Origin: Nitrosomonadales bacterium
Lineage (GTDB): Bacteria > Pseudomonadota > Gammaproteobacteria > Burkholderiales > Gallionellaceae
Reading direction: 5' to 3'
Assembly (NCBI GenBank): GCA_016716325.1
Contig: JADJWO010000001.1
Coordinates: 2,046,001-2,110,000 of the forward strand
Length of the DNA: 64,000 nucleotides
In this document: positions 16,164 through 24,016 of the stretch, in pieces
Layout of the letters: the number at the start of each line of letters is the position of its first letter
Position numbering within the stretch: the first letter of the stretch is position 1
Made by a program: the position numbers and the translations under genes
The notes under the pieces: generated by a model
The model's input: the letters and a program-made list of their open reading frames with translations, nothing else
Database searches by the model: none
Told to the model about the DNA's origin: nothing

Positions 16164-17093
16164 TCATTTTTGGCAATGTGCGCAGTAGAAGCTGGAACGT
16201 TGGCCCTGCCTGATCTGCCGGATGGTCGTGCCGCATTTGTGGCACGCTTCGCCTGCCCGGCCATAGACCCGGTAGGTCTGCTGGAAGTAGCCGGGCTGTC
16301 CGGCCGTATCGACGAAATCGCGCAGGCTGCTGCCGCCGAGATCGATGGCTTCGGCCAGCGTTGCGCGAATTTCTCCGACCAGTTTTGCGCAACGCGGCAG
16401 GCTGAGCTTGCCGGCGGCGAGCCGGGGCCGGATGCCGGCGCGGAACAGCGCCTCGTTGGCGTAGATGTTGCCAACGCCGACCACCACACGGCTGTCCATG
16501 ATGCATTGCTTGATGCTGACGCTGCGCTTGCGCGTGGCCTGATAGAGGTAGCGCGCATCGAACTTGTAACCCCCTCCCCCTTGCAGGGGGAGGGTTGGGG
16601 AGGGGGTAGATGCTGTACATGGCCGCTGTTCTACCCCCATCCTATCCTTCCCCCTGTGAGGGGGAAGGAATAGGTCGTGTTCCTCCAAAGGCTCCGGGCC
16701 GAGCGTGGCGAGCAACGGGTGGGTGGCCGGATCGCCCTTGTGCCACAGCACCGCGCCGAAGCGGCGCGGGTCGCGCAGCCGCATCAGCATGCCATTGTCC
16801 AGCACCAGGTCGAAGTGGTCGTGTTTTTCCGCCGGCGTGCCGGCGGGCAGGATGCGCAAGCTGCCGGACATGCCAAGATGCAGGATCAGCGTGCCGCTGC
16901 CGCAGTCTGCCAGCAGGTATTTGGCGCGGCGTTCCAGCGAGAGGATGGTGCGTCCGCGCAGCAGCTTCGGCAGGTTCTCCGGGATCGGCCAGCGCAGGCT
17001 GGCGTTGCGGATGACGACATCTGCGATGGTCGCGCCGACGAGATGCTTGGCCAGGCCGCGCCGGGTGGTCTCTACTTCGGGCAGTTCGGGCAT
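16164..17093 (-). CDS. mutM: Formamidopyrimidine-DNA glycosylase with an in-frame repeat insertion
   Basis: Base-excision repair enzyme that removes 8-oxoguanine and cuts the strand. Catalytic residues Pro2, Glu3 and Lys58 are visible, as is the C-terminal zinc finger (CHKCG ... CAHCQK). The family length is about 270 residues; this protein has 309. The excess of about 39 residues (139-177) lies between LGPEPLEE and KFDARYLYQ. It is low-complexity Pro/Gly sequence translated from a palindromic C/G-rich repeat (16563-16679). The reading frame is intact on both sides, so the enzyme may still be functional with a surface loop at the interdomain linker. Confidence 0.95.
   Translation of the reverse strand: MPELPEVETTRRGLAKHLVGATIADVVIRNASLRWPIPENLPKLLRGRTILSLERRAKYLLADCGSGTLILHLGMSGSLRILPAGTPAEKHDHFDLVLDNGMLMRLRDPRRFGAVLWHKGDPATHPLLATLGPEPLEEHDLFLPPHRGKDRMGVEQRPCTASTPSPTLPLQGGGGYKFDARYLYQATRKRSVSIKQCIMDSRVVVGVGNIYANEALFRAGIRPRLAAGKLSLPRCAKLVGEIRATLAEAIDLGGSSLRDFVDTAGQPGYFQQTYRVYGRAGEACHKCGTTIRQIRQGQRSSFYCAHCQK
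16563..16679. repeat. Paired REP-like palindromic element inserted inside mutM
   Basis: Two hairpins occur here. CCCTCCCCC/GGGGGAGGG surrounds TTGCA on the left and CCTTCCCCC/GGGGGAAGG surrounds TGTGA on the right. Between them, GGGGAGGGGGTAG and CTACCCCCATCC form an outer inverted pair around a 20-base centre. It is therefore two related units in opposite orientation, hairpins outermost. The element accounts for the 117 extra bases of mutM. A related pair sits inside cysS at 51824-51910. Confidence 0.85.
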
Positions 17094-17137
17094 GATTTCA
17101 GGGCTGGTGGTCCGGTGAATTCATCATGTCAAAAAAC

Positions 17138-17299
17138 GGTGTCCACTAAAAACACGAAAGGCTCGAAATTATGAGCGCGTGGAAAGCGATGGCGCCAAGG
17201 GACCAGGTTCGCCATCGCCCGGCTATGCCGGGCGATGAATCATTTGTTTCCCCTGATTGCCCGGCAATACCCATGCAAATTTTTGTGGTTTTCGTGGAT
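17138..17299. repeat. Degenerate CACGAA-type inverted repeat with internal hairpins
   Basis: This fills most of the 216-base gap between mutM and the ABC accessory gene. Outer arms GTCCACTAAAAACACGAAA (from 17140) and TTTTGTGGTTTTCGTGGAT (to 17299) match at about 12 of 15 core bases. Inside is a perfect 11-bp hairpin, CATCGCCCGGC-TAT-GCCGGGCGATG (17213-17237). Further in, GCGATGGCG repeats inverted as CGCCATCGC. No open frame of interest is present. Confidence 0.6.
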
Positions 17300-17309
17300 G
17301 AATCGCTTT

Positions 17310-18659
17310 TCAGTTCTTGCGGCGGCGCCACCAGATGGATGCGCCCACGCCTGCCAGCAGCAACGGCACGATCAGCAGGAAGCCGACACTGATGACGGTG
17401 AGTTGCGTCTTGCTGAGCGCGAGGTCGCCGTCTTTTATGGCGCGCGGTTGCAGCGTGATGAGATGCTCGTCGCTGGATAGCCAGTTCACCATGTTCACGC
17501 CCAGGTCGACGTTGCCGCCGTTGCCGGCGAAGCTGTTGGCGAGGAACGCGCCGTTGCCGACCACCACGATGCGCTGCTCGCGATCGTTGACGTCGCGTTG
17601 CAGGGACAGTGCGATGACAACGGGGCCGGGGGTGTCGTGCCGTTTGTCGAAAGCCGGCTTGCCCGGTTTCGGGTAGCGGCTCACCCATCCGCGCGGCGCG
17701 ACTTCCAGCAGCACGTGGCGTTGCCATTCGTCGTCCTCGTTCCAGGCCAGCGGACGTGCTTCCGGGAATGCGGTGATCAGGTTGAAGTCGCGCGTGACGG
17801 GGTGCGGCGTATAGGCTGCGCCGAGCGACCACGAAGCGGGCGCATTCATTTCGGTGGCGGACGGGTCGATCACAATGCCGGGCGGCAACAGCAGGCCGAG
17901 CCTTTCGGCGAGCGGTTCCAGTCCGCGCAACGGCCCGGCATCCGCCAGCCAGAGCAGGTTGCCGCCGCGCTCGACATAGCGCATCAGCTTGTCCGTTTCG
18001 CCGGGCATCAGATCGACCTGCGGTTGGGTGACGACCACGACGCCGGCGTTGTCCGGCACTTCCTGCGCCAGCGCCAGATTCAGGCTGCCGATGCGGAAGC
18101 CGTTCTGCCCGAGCTTGGCGCCGAAGACCAGTCCCAGGTCGTGGTTGGCCTGCCCGTCGAGCTTGCGCTCGCCGTGCCCGTCCAGATACATCACGATCTG
18201 GTCACGGTTGTGCGCCAGACGCAGCAGCGCGCTGGTGAGCGTCTGTTCGTTGATCAGGGTGAGGTGTTCGCTGCGCCCGGCGTACTCGACCACCATCTCG
18301 CCGTTCAACTGGATACCCGCGTCGCGCGCCTTCTGTTCCTCCTTGACCGGGTCGATGAACACCAGTTCGATGTCTTTTTTGTAACGCTGATAAAGCGAGA
18401 CGAAGTCGCGGATGATCTTGCGGATGTCGCCCAGGCGCGGGTCCTGTTCGGTGGCGTACACGGTGATGTTGACCGGGCCGTCCAGTTGCCCGAGCACTTC
18501 GATGCTGCCGGTCTCCAGGCTGTTGATGGCGCTCTGCGTGACGTCGCGCTGCAAATGGTGTCGCGTGGCGAGGTAACCCAGCCCGGATACGGTCGTGGTC
18601 AGCAGCAACACGAACAGCAGGTTGCGCAACGACGGGGTGGTGAGGAATCTGCGCAGCAT
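17310..18659 (-). CDS. ABC-exporter accessory protein, GldG-like
   Basis: A 449-residue protein with one N-terminal helix (about 12-32), a large extracytoplasmic region and a C-terminal helix followed by WWRRRKN. The periplasmic part carries IEVLGQLDGPVNITVYATEQDPRLGDI and YLDGHGERKL, typical of the ABC_transp_aux/GldG-type domain. It ends the three-gene run ATPase-permease-accessory, as in GldA-GldF-GldG systems. Those are essential for gliding in Bacteroidetes, but the homologues in proteobacteria have no settled substrate. Confidence 0.85.
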   Translation of the reverse strand: MLRRFLTTPSLRNLLFVLLLTTTVSGLGYLATRHHLQRDVTQSAINSLETGSIEVLGQLDGPVNITVYATEQDPRLGDIRKIIRDFVSLYQRYKKDIELVFIDPVKEEQKARDAGIQLNGEMVVEYAGRSEHLTLINEQTLTSALLRLAHNRDQIVMYLDGHGERKLDGQANHDLGLVFGAKLGQNGFRIGSLNLALAQEVPDNAGVVVVTQPQVDLMPGETDKLMRYVERGGNLLWLADAGPLRGLEPLAERLGLLLPPGIVIDPSATEMNAPASWSLGAAYTPHPVTRDFNLITAFPEARPLAWNEDDEWQRHVLLEVAPRGWVSRYPKPGKPAFDKRHDTPGPVVIALSLQRDVNDREQRIVVVGNGAFLANSFAGNGGNVDLGVNMVNWLSSDEHLITLQPRAIKDGDLALSKTQLTVISVGFLLIVPLLLAGVGASIWWRRRKN

Positions 18660-18662
18660 GGC

Positions 18663-19415
18663 TTATCCGTAGAGGCGGTTGTTATGCAGCCGCTTCATCG
18701 TCAGCAGCAGGAAGAAGGCGGTGAACAGCAGGAAGAAGGCGACATCGCCACTGTCCAGCAAGCCGGCATTGAAACTCTCGAAGCGCCTGAACGGCGAGGT
18801 GAGGTGCCAGACCGAATCTTCCGCAGACGCGCCGATGTCGGCCAGCCACAGGCCGGCCAGCACCGCCAGCGCCCCGATGGCGGCGATGACGGGTTGCGTG
18901 GTCAGCGCGGAGACGTACAGTCCCAACGCGACATAGCAGGCGGAAAGCAGCAGCAGGCCGAGCAGGTTGCTCAGCAGCAGGCCGTGGTCGAGCTGCGTGC
19001 CGAGCGCCAGGGTATAGACCATCAACGGCACGCCGGCCATCAGTATGGTCAGGAAGGCCATCAGTCCGAGGAATTTGCCGAGCACGATATGCCGCCCCGA
19101 CAGTGGCGCCGACAGCAGCAGCGTGAGCGTCTGGCTGCGCCGTTCCTCGGCGATCATGCGCATGGTGAACATCGGCACCAGCATCATCAGCAGTATCGCC
19201 ACGGTATTGAACAGCGGCGCGGCCACCATGGCGGTCGCGCCGGGCGGGTTGGCGAGCTGGGCGAGTTGCGGCTGGATCTCCAGGAACGCCTCCAGCCGCG
19301 CCAGGAAGAACCAGGCGAGGATGAATTGCAGCACCGCGAGCACGAACCAGGTCGAGGGCATGGCGAACAGGCTGCGCAGTTCGCGCATCGCCAGCAAGGT
19401 GATCAGGCGCATCAT
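18663..19415 (-). CDS. ABC-2 type permease, GldF-like
   Basis: A 250-residue membrane protein with six predicted helices. The segment MRMIAEERRSQTLTLLLSAPLSGRHIVLGKFLG is the hallmark cytoplasmic loop of ABC-2 exporters of the NosY/GldF kind. The start ATGATG at 19415 overlaps the stop of the ATPase gene. Much longer open frames through this region on both strands are artefacts of GC-rich codon use. It forms a transporter with the neighbouring ATPase and the GldG-like protein. Confidence 0.9.
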   Translation of the reverse strand: MMRLITLLAMRELRSLFAMPSTWFVLAVLQFILAWFFLARLEAFLEIQPQLAQLANPPGATAMVAAPLFNTVAILLMMLVPMFTMRMIAEERRSQTLTLLLSAPLSGRHIVLGKFLGLMAFLTILMAGVPLMVYTLALGTQLDHGLLLSNLLGLLLLSACYVALGLYVSALTTQPVIAAIGALAVLAGLWLADIGASAEDSVWHLTSPFRRFESFNAGLLDSGDVAFFLLFTAFFLLLTMKRLHNNRLYG

Positions 19416-20371
19416 GGGCGGTCTCCCGTGGCGGCGTTTTCGGCATCGGTGATCTTGACGAACACTTCTTCCAGCGTGGTCTGTAACGGGGTGAGCTGTT
19501 CCAGTTGCCAGCCATGTTGCGCGGCCAGGGCAAGCAACGTGCTGCCGGGATTCTCTCCCGGCGCATGCAACACGCGGAAGCGGGTGTCGGACAGCCGTTC
19601 GACGCTGGCGATGCCGGCGATGCCCTGCAATTCGTCCAGGGCGGGCGGGTTGCCCAGGCTGACGGTGAAGCCGGATACGCTGCCGTACTGCTGCATGCGC
19701 GCGCTGGTATCGCCGTAGATGAGCCTGCCGTGTTGCATGATCTCCACGCGGTCGCACACGTTTTCCACTTCGCCGAGCAGGTGGGTGGACAGGATCACGC
19801 TGTACGTGTTGCCGAGTTCGCGGATCAGGCTGCGGATATCGCGGATCTGCGCGGGGTCGAGGCCGACGGTCGGTTCGTCCAGCACGATCACAGCCGGCCG
19901 GTGGATGATGGCTTGCGCGATGCCGACGCGTTGCTGGTAGCCCTTGGACAGGGTGCCGATGATCTTGCTGCCGACCGTCTCTAGGCCGCAGCGCTGCCGG
20001 GTCTGTGCCAGCGCATCGGCGACAGCGTCGCGCTGCAGGCCGCGCAGCCGTGCCGCGAAGGTCAGGTAATCGTCCACACTGAGTTCGCGGTATAGCGGCG
20101 GCGTTTCCGGCAGGTAGCCGATATGCATCTTCGCGAGCGTCGGGCGTTGTTGCAGGTCGATGCCGCAAATCTCGATCGTGCCGCTGCCGGGCAGCAGGCA
20201 GCCGGTCAGCATCTGCAGCGTGGTGCTCTTCCCCGCGCCGTTGTGGCCGAGCAGGCCGAGCACTTCGCCGCGCTTCAGTTGCAGGGATACGTCGCGGATC
20301 ACTTGTCTGTTGCCGAAGCTGCGCGTCAGGTTGCGCGCGGAGAGCGTGATTTCGGATGGGGCGTTGGACAA
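19412..20371 (-). CDS. ABC transporter ATP-binding protein, GldA-like
   Basis: A 319-residue ATPase: Walker A GHNGAGKST (about 43-51), Q-loop YLPETPPLY, signature LSKGYQQRVGIAQ, Walker B VIVLDEPTVGLDP and switch STHLL. A C-terminal accessory domain of about 90 residues follows, as in drug- and gliding-type ABC-2 ATPases. It is the first gene of a three-gene minus-strand operon and diverges from the TPR lipoprotein gene across 77 bases. Confidence 0.93.
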   Translation of the reverse strand: MSNAPSEITLSARNLTRSFGNRQVIRDVSLQLKRGEVLGLLGHNGAGKSTTLQMLTGCLLPGSGTIEICGIDLQQRPTLAKMHIGYLPETPPLYRELSVDDYLTFAARLRGLQRDAVADALAQTRQRCGLETVGSKIIGTLSKGYQQRVGIAQAIIHRPAVIVLDEPTVGLDPAQIRDIRSLIRELGNTYSVILSTHLLGEVENVCDRVEIMQHGRLIYGDTSARMQQYGSVSGFTVSLGNPPALDELQGIAGIASVERLSDTRFRVLHAPGENPGSTLLALAAQHGWQLEQLTPLQTTLEEVFVKITDAENAATGDRP

Positions 20372-20448
20372 GGTAGGGGTGTGTCGTGGTTGTGGGTTCG
20401 GCTAAATATAACCTAATATGTGCGCCCGCATCAAAAGCAGTTATCGCC

Positions 20449-22168
20449 ATGTGTTCATATAAATACCTTATCGTCGGCAGTTTGTTGCTCGGCGCCTGTG
20501 CGCAGGCGCCGCAGCGCGCCGAACCGGCACAGTCTGCGCCGCAGCCCGCGCCGCAGGCAGAGGTCGCACCGGTATTGCCCGACGTCGAATTGAGCGACGA
20601 GCTGCTGTACGAATTCCTGCTGACCGAGATCGCCAACCAGCGCGGACACAAGGCGCTGGCCGTGGAAGCGAGCGCCGATCTGGTCCGGCGGACGCGCGAC
20701 CCGCGCATGGCCAGGCGCGCCGCGCAACTGGCGTTCGAATCCGGCGACATGGAAAAGTCCGTCGAGGCGTTCCGCCAGTGGCAGGAACTCGAGCCGACCT
20801 CGCCGATGGCGGGCCGGATGCTGGCTTCGATATTGTTGCGCGGTGGCAGGCTGGACGAGGCGCAGCAGGAGCTGGCCAAGGTGTTGCAGGCCGAACAGGC
20901 GAATGCAGGGAAGGTTTTCCTGCAGATATTGCAGTCGGTCGCCTCGCATCCGGACAAGCCAGCCGTGCTGAAACTGCTGCGCAATCTTGCACAACCCTAT
21001 CCGAGCGTTGCCGAGGCGCATTGGTCGGTGGCCCAGTTGGCGATGCTGGCGGGCGACACGGTCGTCGCGCTGGACGAAGCGCGCCAGGCGCGCACCCTGC
21101 GCCCGGAGTGGAGCAGTGCGGTGTCGCTGGAGGCGCAGTTGCTGATGAAGGATGCGCCGCAGCAGGCGCTGGAAGTGTTGCGCCGCTATCTGTCCGGTTT
21201 TCCGGACGAGCGCGAGATCCGCCTGCAATATGCGCGCGCTGCTGCAGCAGAAACAGTACCCGCTTGCGCGCGCCGAATTCCAGCGCCTGGCGCAGGCGAC
21301 CCCGGACAATCCCGACCTGGCGTTCGCGATCGCGCTGATCTCGCTGCAGCTGAACGACCTGCAGGGCGCGGAGACGCAGCTCCAGCAGGCGCTGGCCAAG
21401 GGCAAGAAAGACAGGGATACGGTGCAGTATTACCTCGGGCAACTGGGCGAGGCGAAGGAGGACGAGAACAAGGCGCTCGCGCATTACCTCGAGGTGAAAG
21501 GGGGCGAATTCCACTATGCGGCGCAATTGCGTGCGGCCTACCTGCTGAACAGGCGCGGCAAGCCGGACGAGGCGCTGGAATACCTGCACCGGCTGCAGCC
21601 TGCCGATAACCAGCAGCGCGTGCAGTTGTTGCTGATCGAGGCGCAATTCCTGCGCGACGCGAAGCGCACGGAGGATGCCTATCGGGTGTTGCAGCAAGGT
21701 CTGGAAAAACTGCCCAATCATCCCGACCTGCTTTACGAGGCTGCGATGCAGGCGGACAAGCTCGGCAAACATCAGGTGTCCGAACAATTGCTGCGCAAGC
21801 TGATCCAGATCAAGCCGGATCATGCACACGCCTACAATGCGCTGGGTTTCAGCCTGCTGGAACGCAACGAGCGCGTCCCGGAGGCGGTCGCGCTGGTGGA
21901 GAAGGCCCTGCAGCTCGCGCCGGATGATGCCGCCATCATGGACAGCGTCGGCTGGGGTTACTATCGCCTCGGCAGGCTGGACGACAGCGTGAAGATGTTG
22001 CGCAAGGCCTTCGGTGCCAATGCCGATGCTGAGATCGCCTCGCATCTGGGCGAGGTGTTATGGGTGCGCGGCGACAAGCTGGAAGCCAGGAAGATCTGGC
22101 AGGACAGCCTCAAGACCAATCCCGGCAACGAAGTGTTGCAGGCGGTGATGAAACGGTTCGTGCCTTGA
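20449..22168 (+). pseudogene. TPR-repeat outer-membrane lipoprotein gene with an apparent frameshift
   Basis: The N-terminal part begins MCSYKYLIVG with a lipobox LLGAC, and repeats of TPR type follow. The frame breaks at 21232-21239, a (GC)4 run: upstream reads EIRLQYAR in one frame and LLQQKQYPLARAEF continues in the next. The second frame runs to 22168 with TPR repeats (HAHAYNALGFSLLERN, DSVGWGYYRLGRLDDS). Loss of one GC pair from (GC)5 would explain it. If the frame is restored the protein has about 573 residues. The gene precedes lolB, with overlapping stop and start. Sequencing error is at least as likely as real inactivation. Confidence 0.8.
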
Positions 22169-22758
22169 AGCGGACACCGGATCTCCATTTTTGGGCGAAT
22201 TGCTGCTTACTGGTCGTTCCGTTGTTGCTGGGTGGTTGTGCCGGGTTGTCGTCAACGCCCGCGCCGGTGTTGCGGCCTGCGCAGGCCGAATCCGCATCGT
22301 TCACCTTGAACGGGCGCATCGCGATCAGCCATAACGGCACGCGCCATTCGGCAGGGTTGCGCTGGGCGCATCGCGCGCAGTCCGACGAACTGCTGCTGCT
22401 CGCGCCGCTCGGTGCCACGGCTGCGCGCGTCTACCGCGATGCGGACCAAGCGACGCTGGACGACGGCGACAAGCATTACCGGGCCGCCGATGCGGAATCG
22501 CTGATGCAGCAGGTGCTGCACTGGCATCTGCCGCTGAACGGCCTGCACCGCTGGGTGCTCGGGCTGCCGGACGCCGGCAGCGCGGCACGGGTGGAGCGCG
22601 ATGCCGGCGGGCGGATCGTCGTGCTGTATCAGGACGATTGGGAGGTGCGTTACCTGCGCTATGCCGGGGACCAGCCGGACAGCATGCCGACGCACCTGCG
22701 ATTGAGCCGCGAGGGATTGCAGTTGCAGTTGCTGATCGACGAATGGGAGCTTCCATAA
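22165..22758 (+). CDS. lolB: Outer-membrane lipoprotein LolB
   Basis: LolB receives lipoproteins from the periplasmic carrier LolA and inserts them into the outer membrane. The 197-residue product has a lipoprotein signal (VVPLLLGGC, lipobox LGGC), then the FTLNGRIAIS strand and GLRWAHRAQSDELLLLAPLG, typical of the LolA/LolB half-barrel. The start is TTG at 22165 overlapping the TPR stop; no ATG or GTG lies in a better place. The neighbour ispE is a conserved partner in betaproteobacteria. Confidence 0.9.
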   Translation: MKRTPDLHFWANCCLLVVPLLLGGCAGLSSTPAPVLRPAQAESASFTLNGRIAISHNGTRHSAGLRWAHRAQSDELLLLAPLGATAARVYRDADQATLDDGDKHYRAADAESLMQQVLHWHLPLNGLHRWVLGLPDAGSAARVERDAGGRIVVLYQDDWEVRYLRYAGDQPDSMPTHLRLSREGLQLQLLIDEWELP

Positions 22759-22772
22759 CCTTGTCGTATTTA

Positions 22773-22880
22773 AACCACGAAGAACACGAAGAACACGAAG
22801 AACACGAAGAACACGAAGAACACGAAGAACACGAAGAACACGAAGAACACGAAGAACACGAAGAACACGAAGGCCGCGAA
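22773..22880 (+). repeat. Perfect 10-copy tandem array of a 9-base unit (GAACACGAA)
   Basis: Ten identical copies of GAACACGAA run from 22782 to 22871, flanked by one degenerate unit on each side (AACCACGAA on the left, GGCCGCGAA on the right). It lies between lolB and ispE. Translation gives an EEH repeat, but there is no start or ribosome site to make it coding. An inverted counterpart lies at 22953-22981. The unit is the same CACGAA motif seen in other gaps, here expanded. Confidence 0.92.
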
Positions 22881-22952
22881 GGGAAAACCATGCGTTACTT
22901 TGAGAACGAGAGTATCTCGAGTACATGTCCTCGGATATCCTTCCCCAAAGAT

Positions 22953-22981
22953 TTCTTCGTGATCTTCATGCGCTTCGTGGT
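22953..22981 (-). repeat. Inverted right arm of the CACGAA repeat
   Basis: Reads TTCTTCGTGATC then TTCATGCGCTTCGTGGT; on the other strand this is ACCACGAAGCGC followed by ATGAAGATCACGAAGAA, a degenerate copy of the array at 22773. Together with the array it makes an imperfect inverted repeat spanning the whole lolB-ispE gap. Confidence 0.65.
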
Positions 22982-22998
22982 GAGATGATCTTTTCAAA

Positions 22999-23874
22999 AT
23001 GACGCAAACCATCACCTGCCCGGCCCCGGCCAAACTTAACCTGTTCCTGCATGTTGTCGGCCGCAGGGCGGACGGCTATCACCTGCTGCAGACCCTGTTC
23101 CGTTTCATCGACCTGAACGACACGCTGCATTTCACGCTGCGCGAGGATGGCATCGTGCAGCGCACCAATGGCATCGAGGGCGTTCCCGAGGAATCCGATC
23201 TGTGTGTCCGCGCCGCGCGGCTATTGCAGGCCGAGACCGGCTGCGCGCTGGGCGTGGATATCGCAGTGGAGAAGCGCATCCCGATGGGCGGCGGGCTGGG
23301 CGGCGGCAGTTCGGATGCGGCGACCACGCTGATCGCGCTGAACCGCCTGTGGTCGCTGGGCTTGTCGCGCCAGCGCCTGATGCAACTGGGGCTCTCGCTG
23401 GGGGCGGATGTGCCGGTGTTCGTGTTCGGCGAGAACGCATTCGCCGAGGGGGTGGGTGAGCAACTGCAGGCATGTCCCCTGCCGGAAGTCTGGTACGTGG
23501 TGCTTTTCCCTCCGGTGCACGTGCCGACGGCCGGTATTTTTGCGCATCCGGAATTGACACGGAACACTGTTTCCATCACAATGCGCGCCCTCTCGGAAGG
23601 GCAAAGCCATCTGCATAACGACTTGCAGCCGGTGGTATGCGAACTTTACCCGGAAGTGGCGCGTTATCTGGCCGTGCTGGATGGCTGCGGAAAAGCGATG
23701 ATGACCGGCTCCGGCGCCTGTGTGTTCGCCGGATTTCCCGACCGCAGCCAGGCCGAAGCGGCCTTGCGGCAGTGCCCGACGGGATGCGCGGAGTCGTTGC
23801 GCAAGGATTGGCAAGGCATCCGTTGCATGATTGGGTGTCCGAGTAGTTTTTATTGGGGAGTCGCCAAGTGGTAA
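22999..23874 (+). CDS. ispE: 4-diphosphocytidyl-2-C-methyl-D-erythritol kinase (C-terminus probably frameshifted)
   Basis: Kinase of the MEP isoprenoid pathway. It has the GHMP motifs PAPAKLNLFLHV at the start, PMGGGLGGGSSDAA (ATP loop, near residue 95) and MTGSGACVF near 235. As written the frame runs to 23874, inside the tRNA gene, with a non-family tail. The -1 frame from about 23771 gives the expected tail (PDGMRGVVAQGLARHPLHDW) ending at 23846. One missing base near 23771-23776 therefore likely altered the end. The catalytic part is intact. Confidence 0.92.
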   Translation: MTQTITCPAPAKLNLFLHVVGRRADGYHLLQTLFRFIDLNDTLHFTLREDGIVQRTNGIEGVPEESDLCVRAARLLQAETGCALGVDIAVEKRIPMGGGLGGGSSDAATTLIALNRLWSLGLSRQRLMQLGLSLGADVPVFVFGENAFAEGVGEQLQACPLPEVWYVVLFPPVHVPTAGIFAHPELTRNTVSITMRALSEGQSHLHNDLQPVVCELYPEVARYLAVLDGCGKAMMTGSGACVFAGFPDRSQAEAALRQCPTGCAESLRKDWQGIRCMIGCPSSFYWGVAKW

Positions 23875-23928
23875 GGCACCGGATTTTGATTCCGGCATTC
23901 GTAGGTTCGATCCCTACCTCCCCAGCCA
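23854..23928 (+). tRNA. tRNA-Gln (anticodon TTG, CCA encoded)
   Basis: Acceptor TGGGGAG (23854-23860) pairs with CTCCCCA (23918-23924), followed by discriminator G and CCA. The D stem is GCC/GGC. The anticodon stem CCGGA/TCCGG (23879-23883 / 23891-23895) holds the loop TTTTGAT with anticodon TTG. The T arm is GTAGG-TTCGATC-CCTAC. All arms pair correctly. The position between ispE and prs is common in betaproteobacteria. Confidence 0.97.
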
Positions 23929-24016
23929 AACACAGTTTCGGCACAGACTGGCGTGAACAGCCTGGGCCGGATTCACGGGGCGCAGGCCCCGCTATCGGAT
24001 TCTTTGGGGGAATCAC

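Noticed and set aside
16568..16676. mutM as a pseudogene disrupted by a repeat
   Set aside because: Frame is maintained and all catalytic and zinc-finger residues are present on both sides of the insert.
17598..19718. 706-codon plus-strand frame opposite the ABC accessory and permease genes
   Set aside because: Gln/Arg/His-rich composition typical of antisense reading in GC-rich DNA; the opposite strand encodes clear membrane proteins.
18663..20984. 773-codon minus-strand frame spanning two ABC genes and the TPR gene
   Set aside because: Only its last 250 codons make a coherent protein (the permease); the rest is antisense or out-of-frame to well-supported genes and is Arg/Pro-rich.
20449..22168. 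Programmed frameshift in the TPR gene
   Set aside because: No slippery heptamer or downstream structure seen; three similar breaks in nearby genes favour sequence error.
22165..22758. Start of lolB at the ATG at 22060
   Set aside because: It would put 35 out-of-frame TPR-gene codons ahead of the lipoprotein signal; a lipobox must be near the N-terminus.
22773..22880. Possible CRISPR array
   Set aside because: Units are 9 bases, contiguous and without spacers; no cas genes nearby.
22638..22988. Open frame with an (EEH)n repeat protein across the 9-base array
   Set aside because: It is the array read as codons; it starts inside lolB in another frame, has no ribosome site, and its non-repeat ends have no protein-like features.
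23871..23874. Real overlap of ispE with the tRNA gene
   Set aside because: The overlapping tail is not IspE-like; the restored frame ends before the tRNA.
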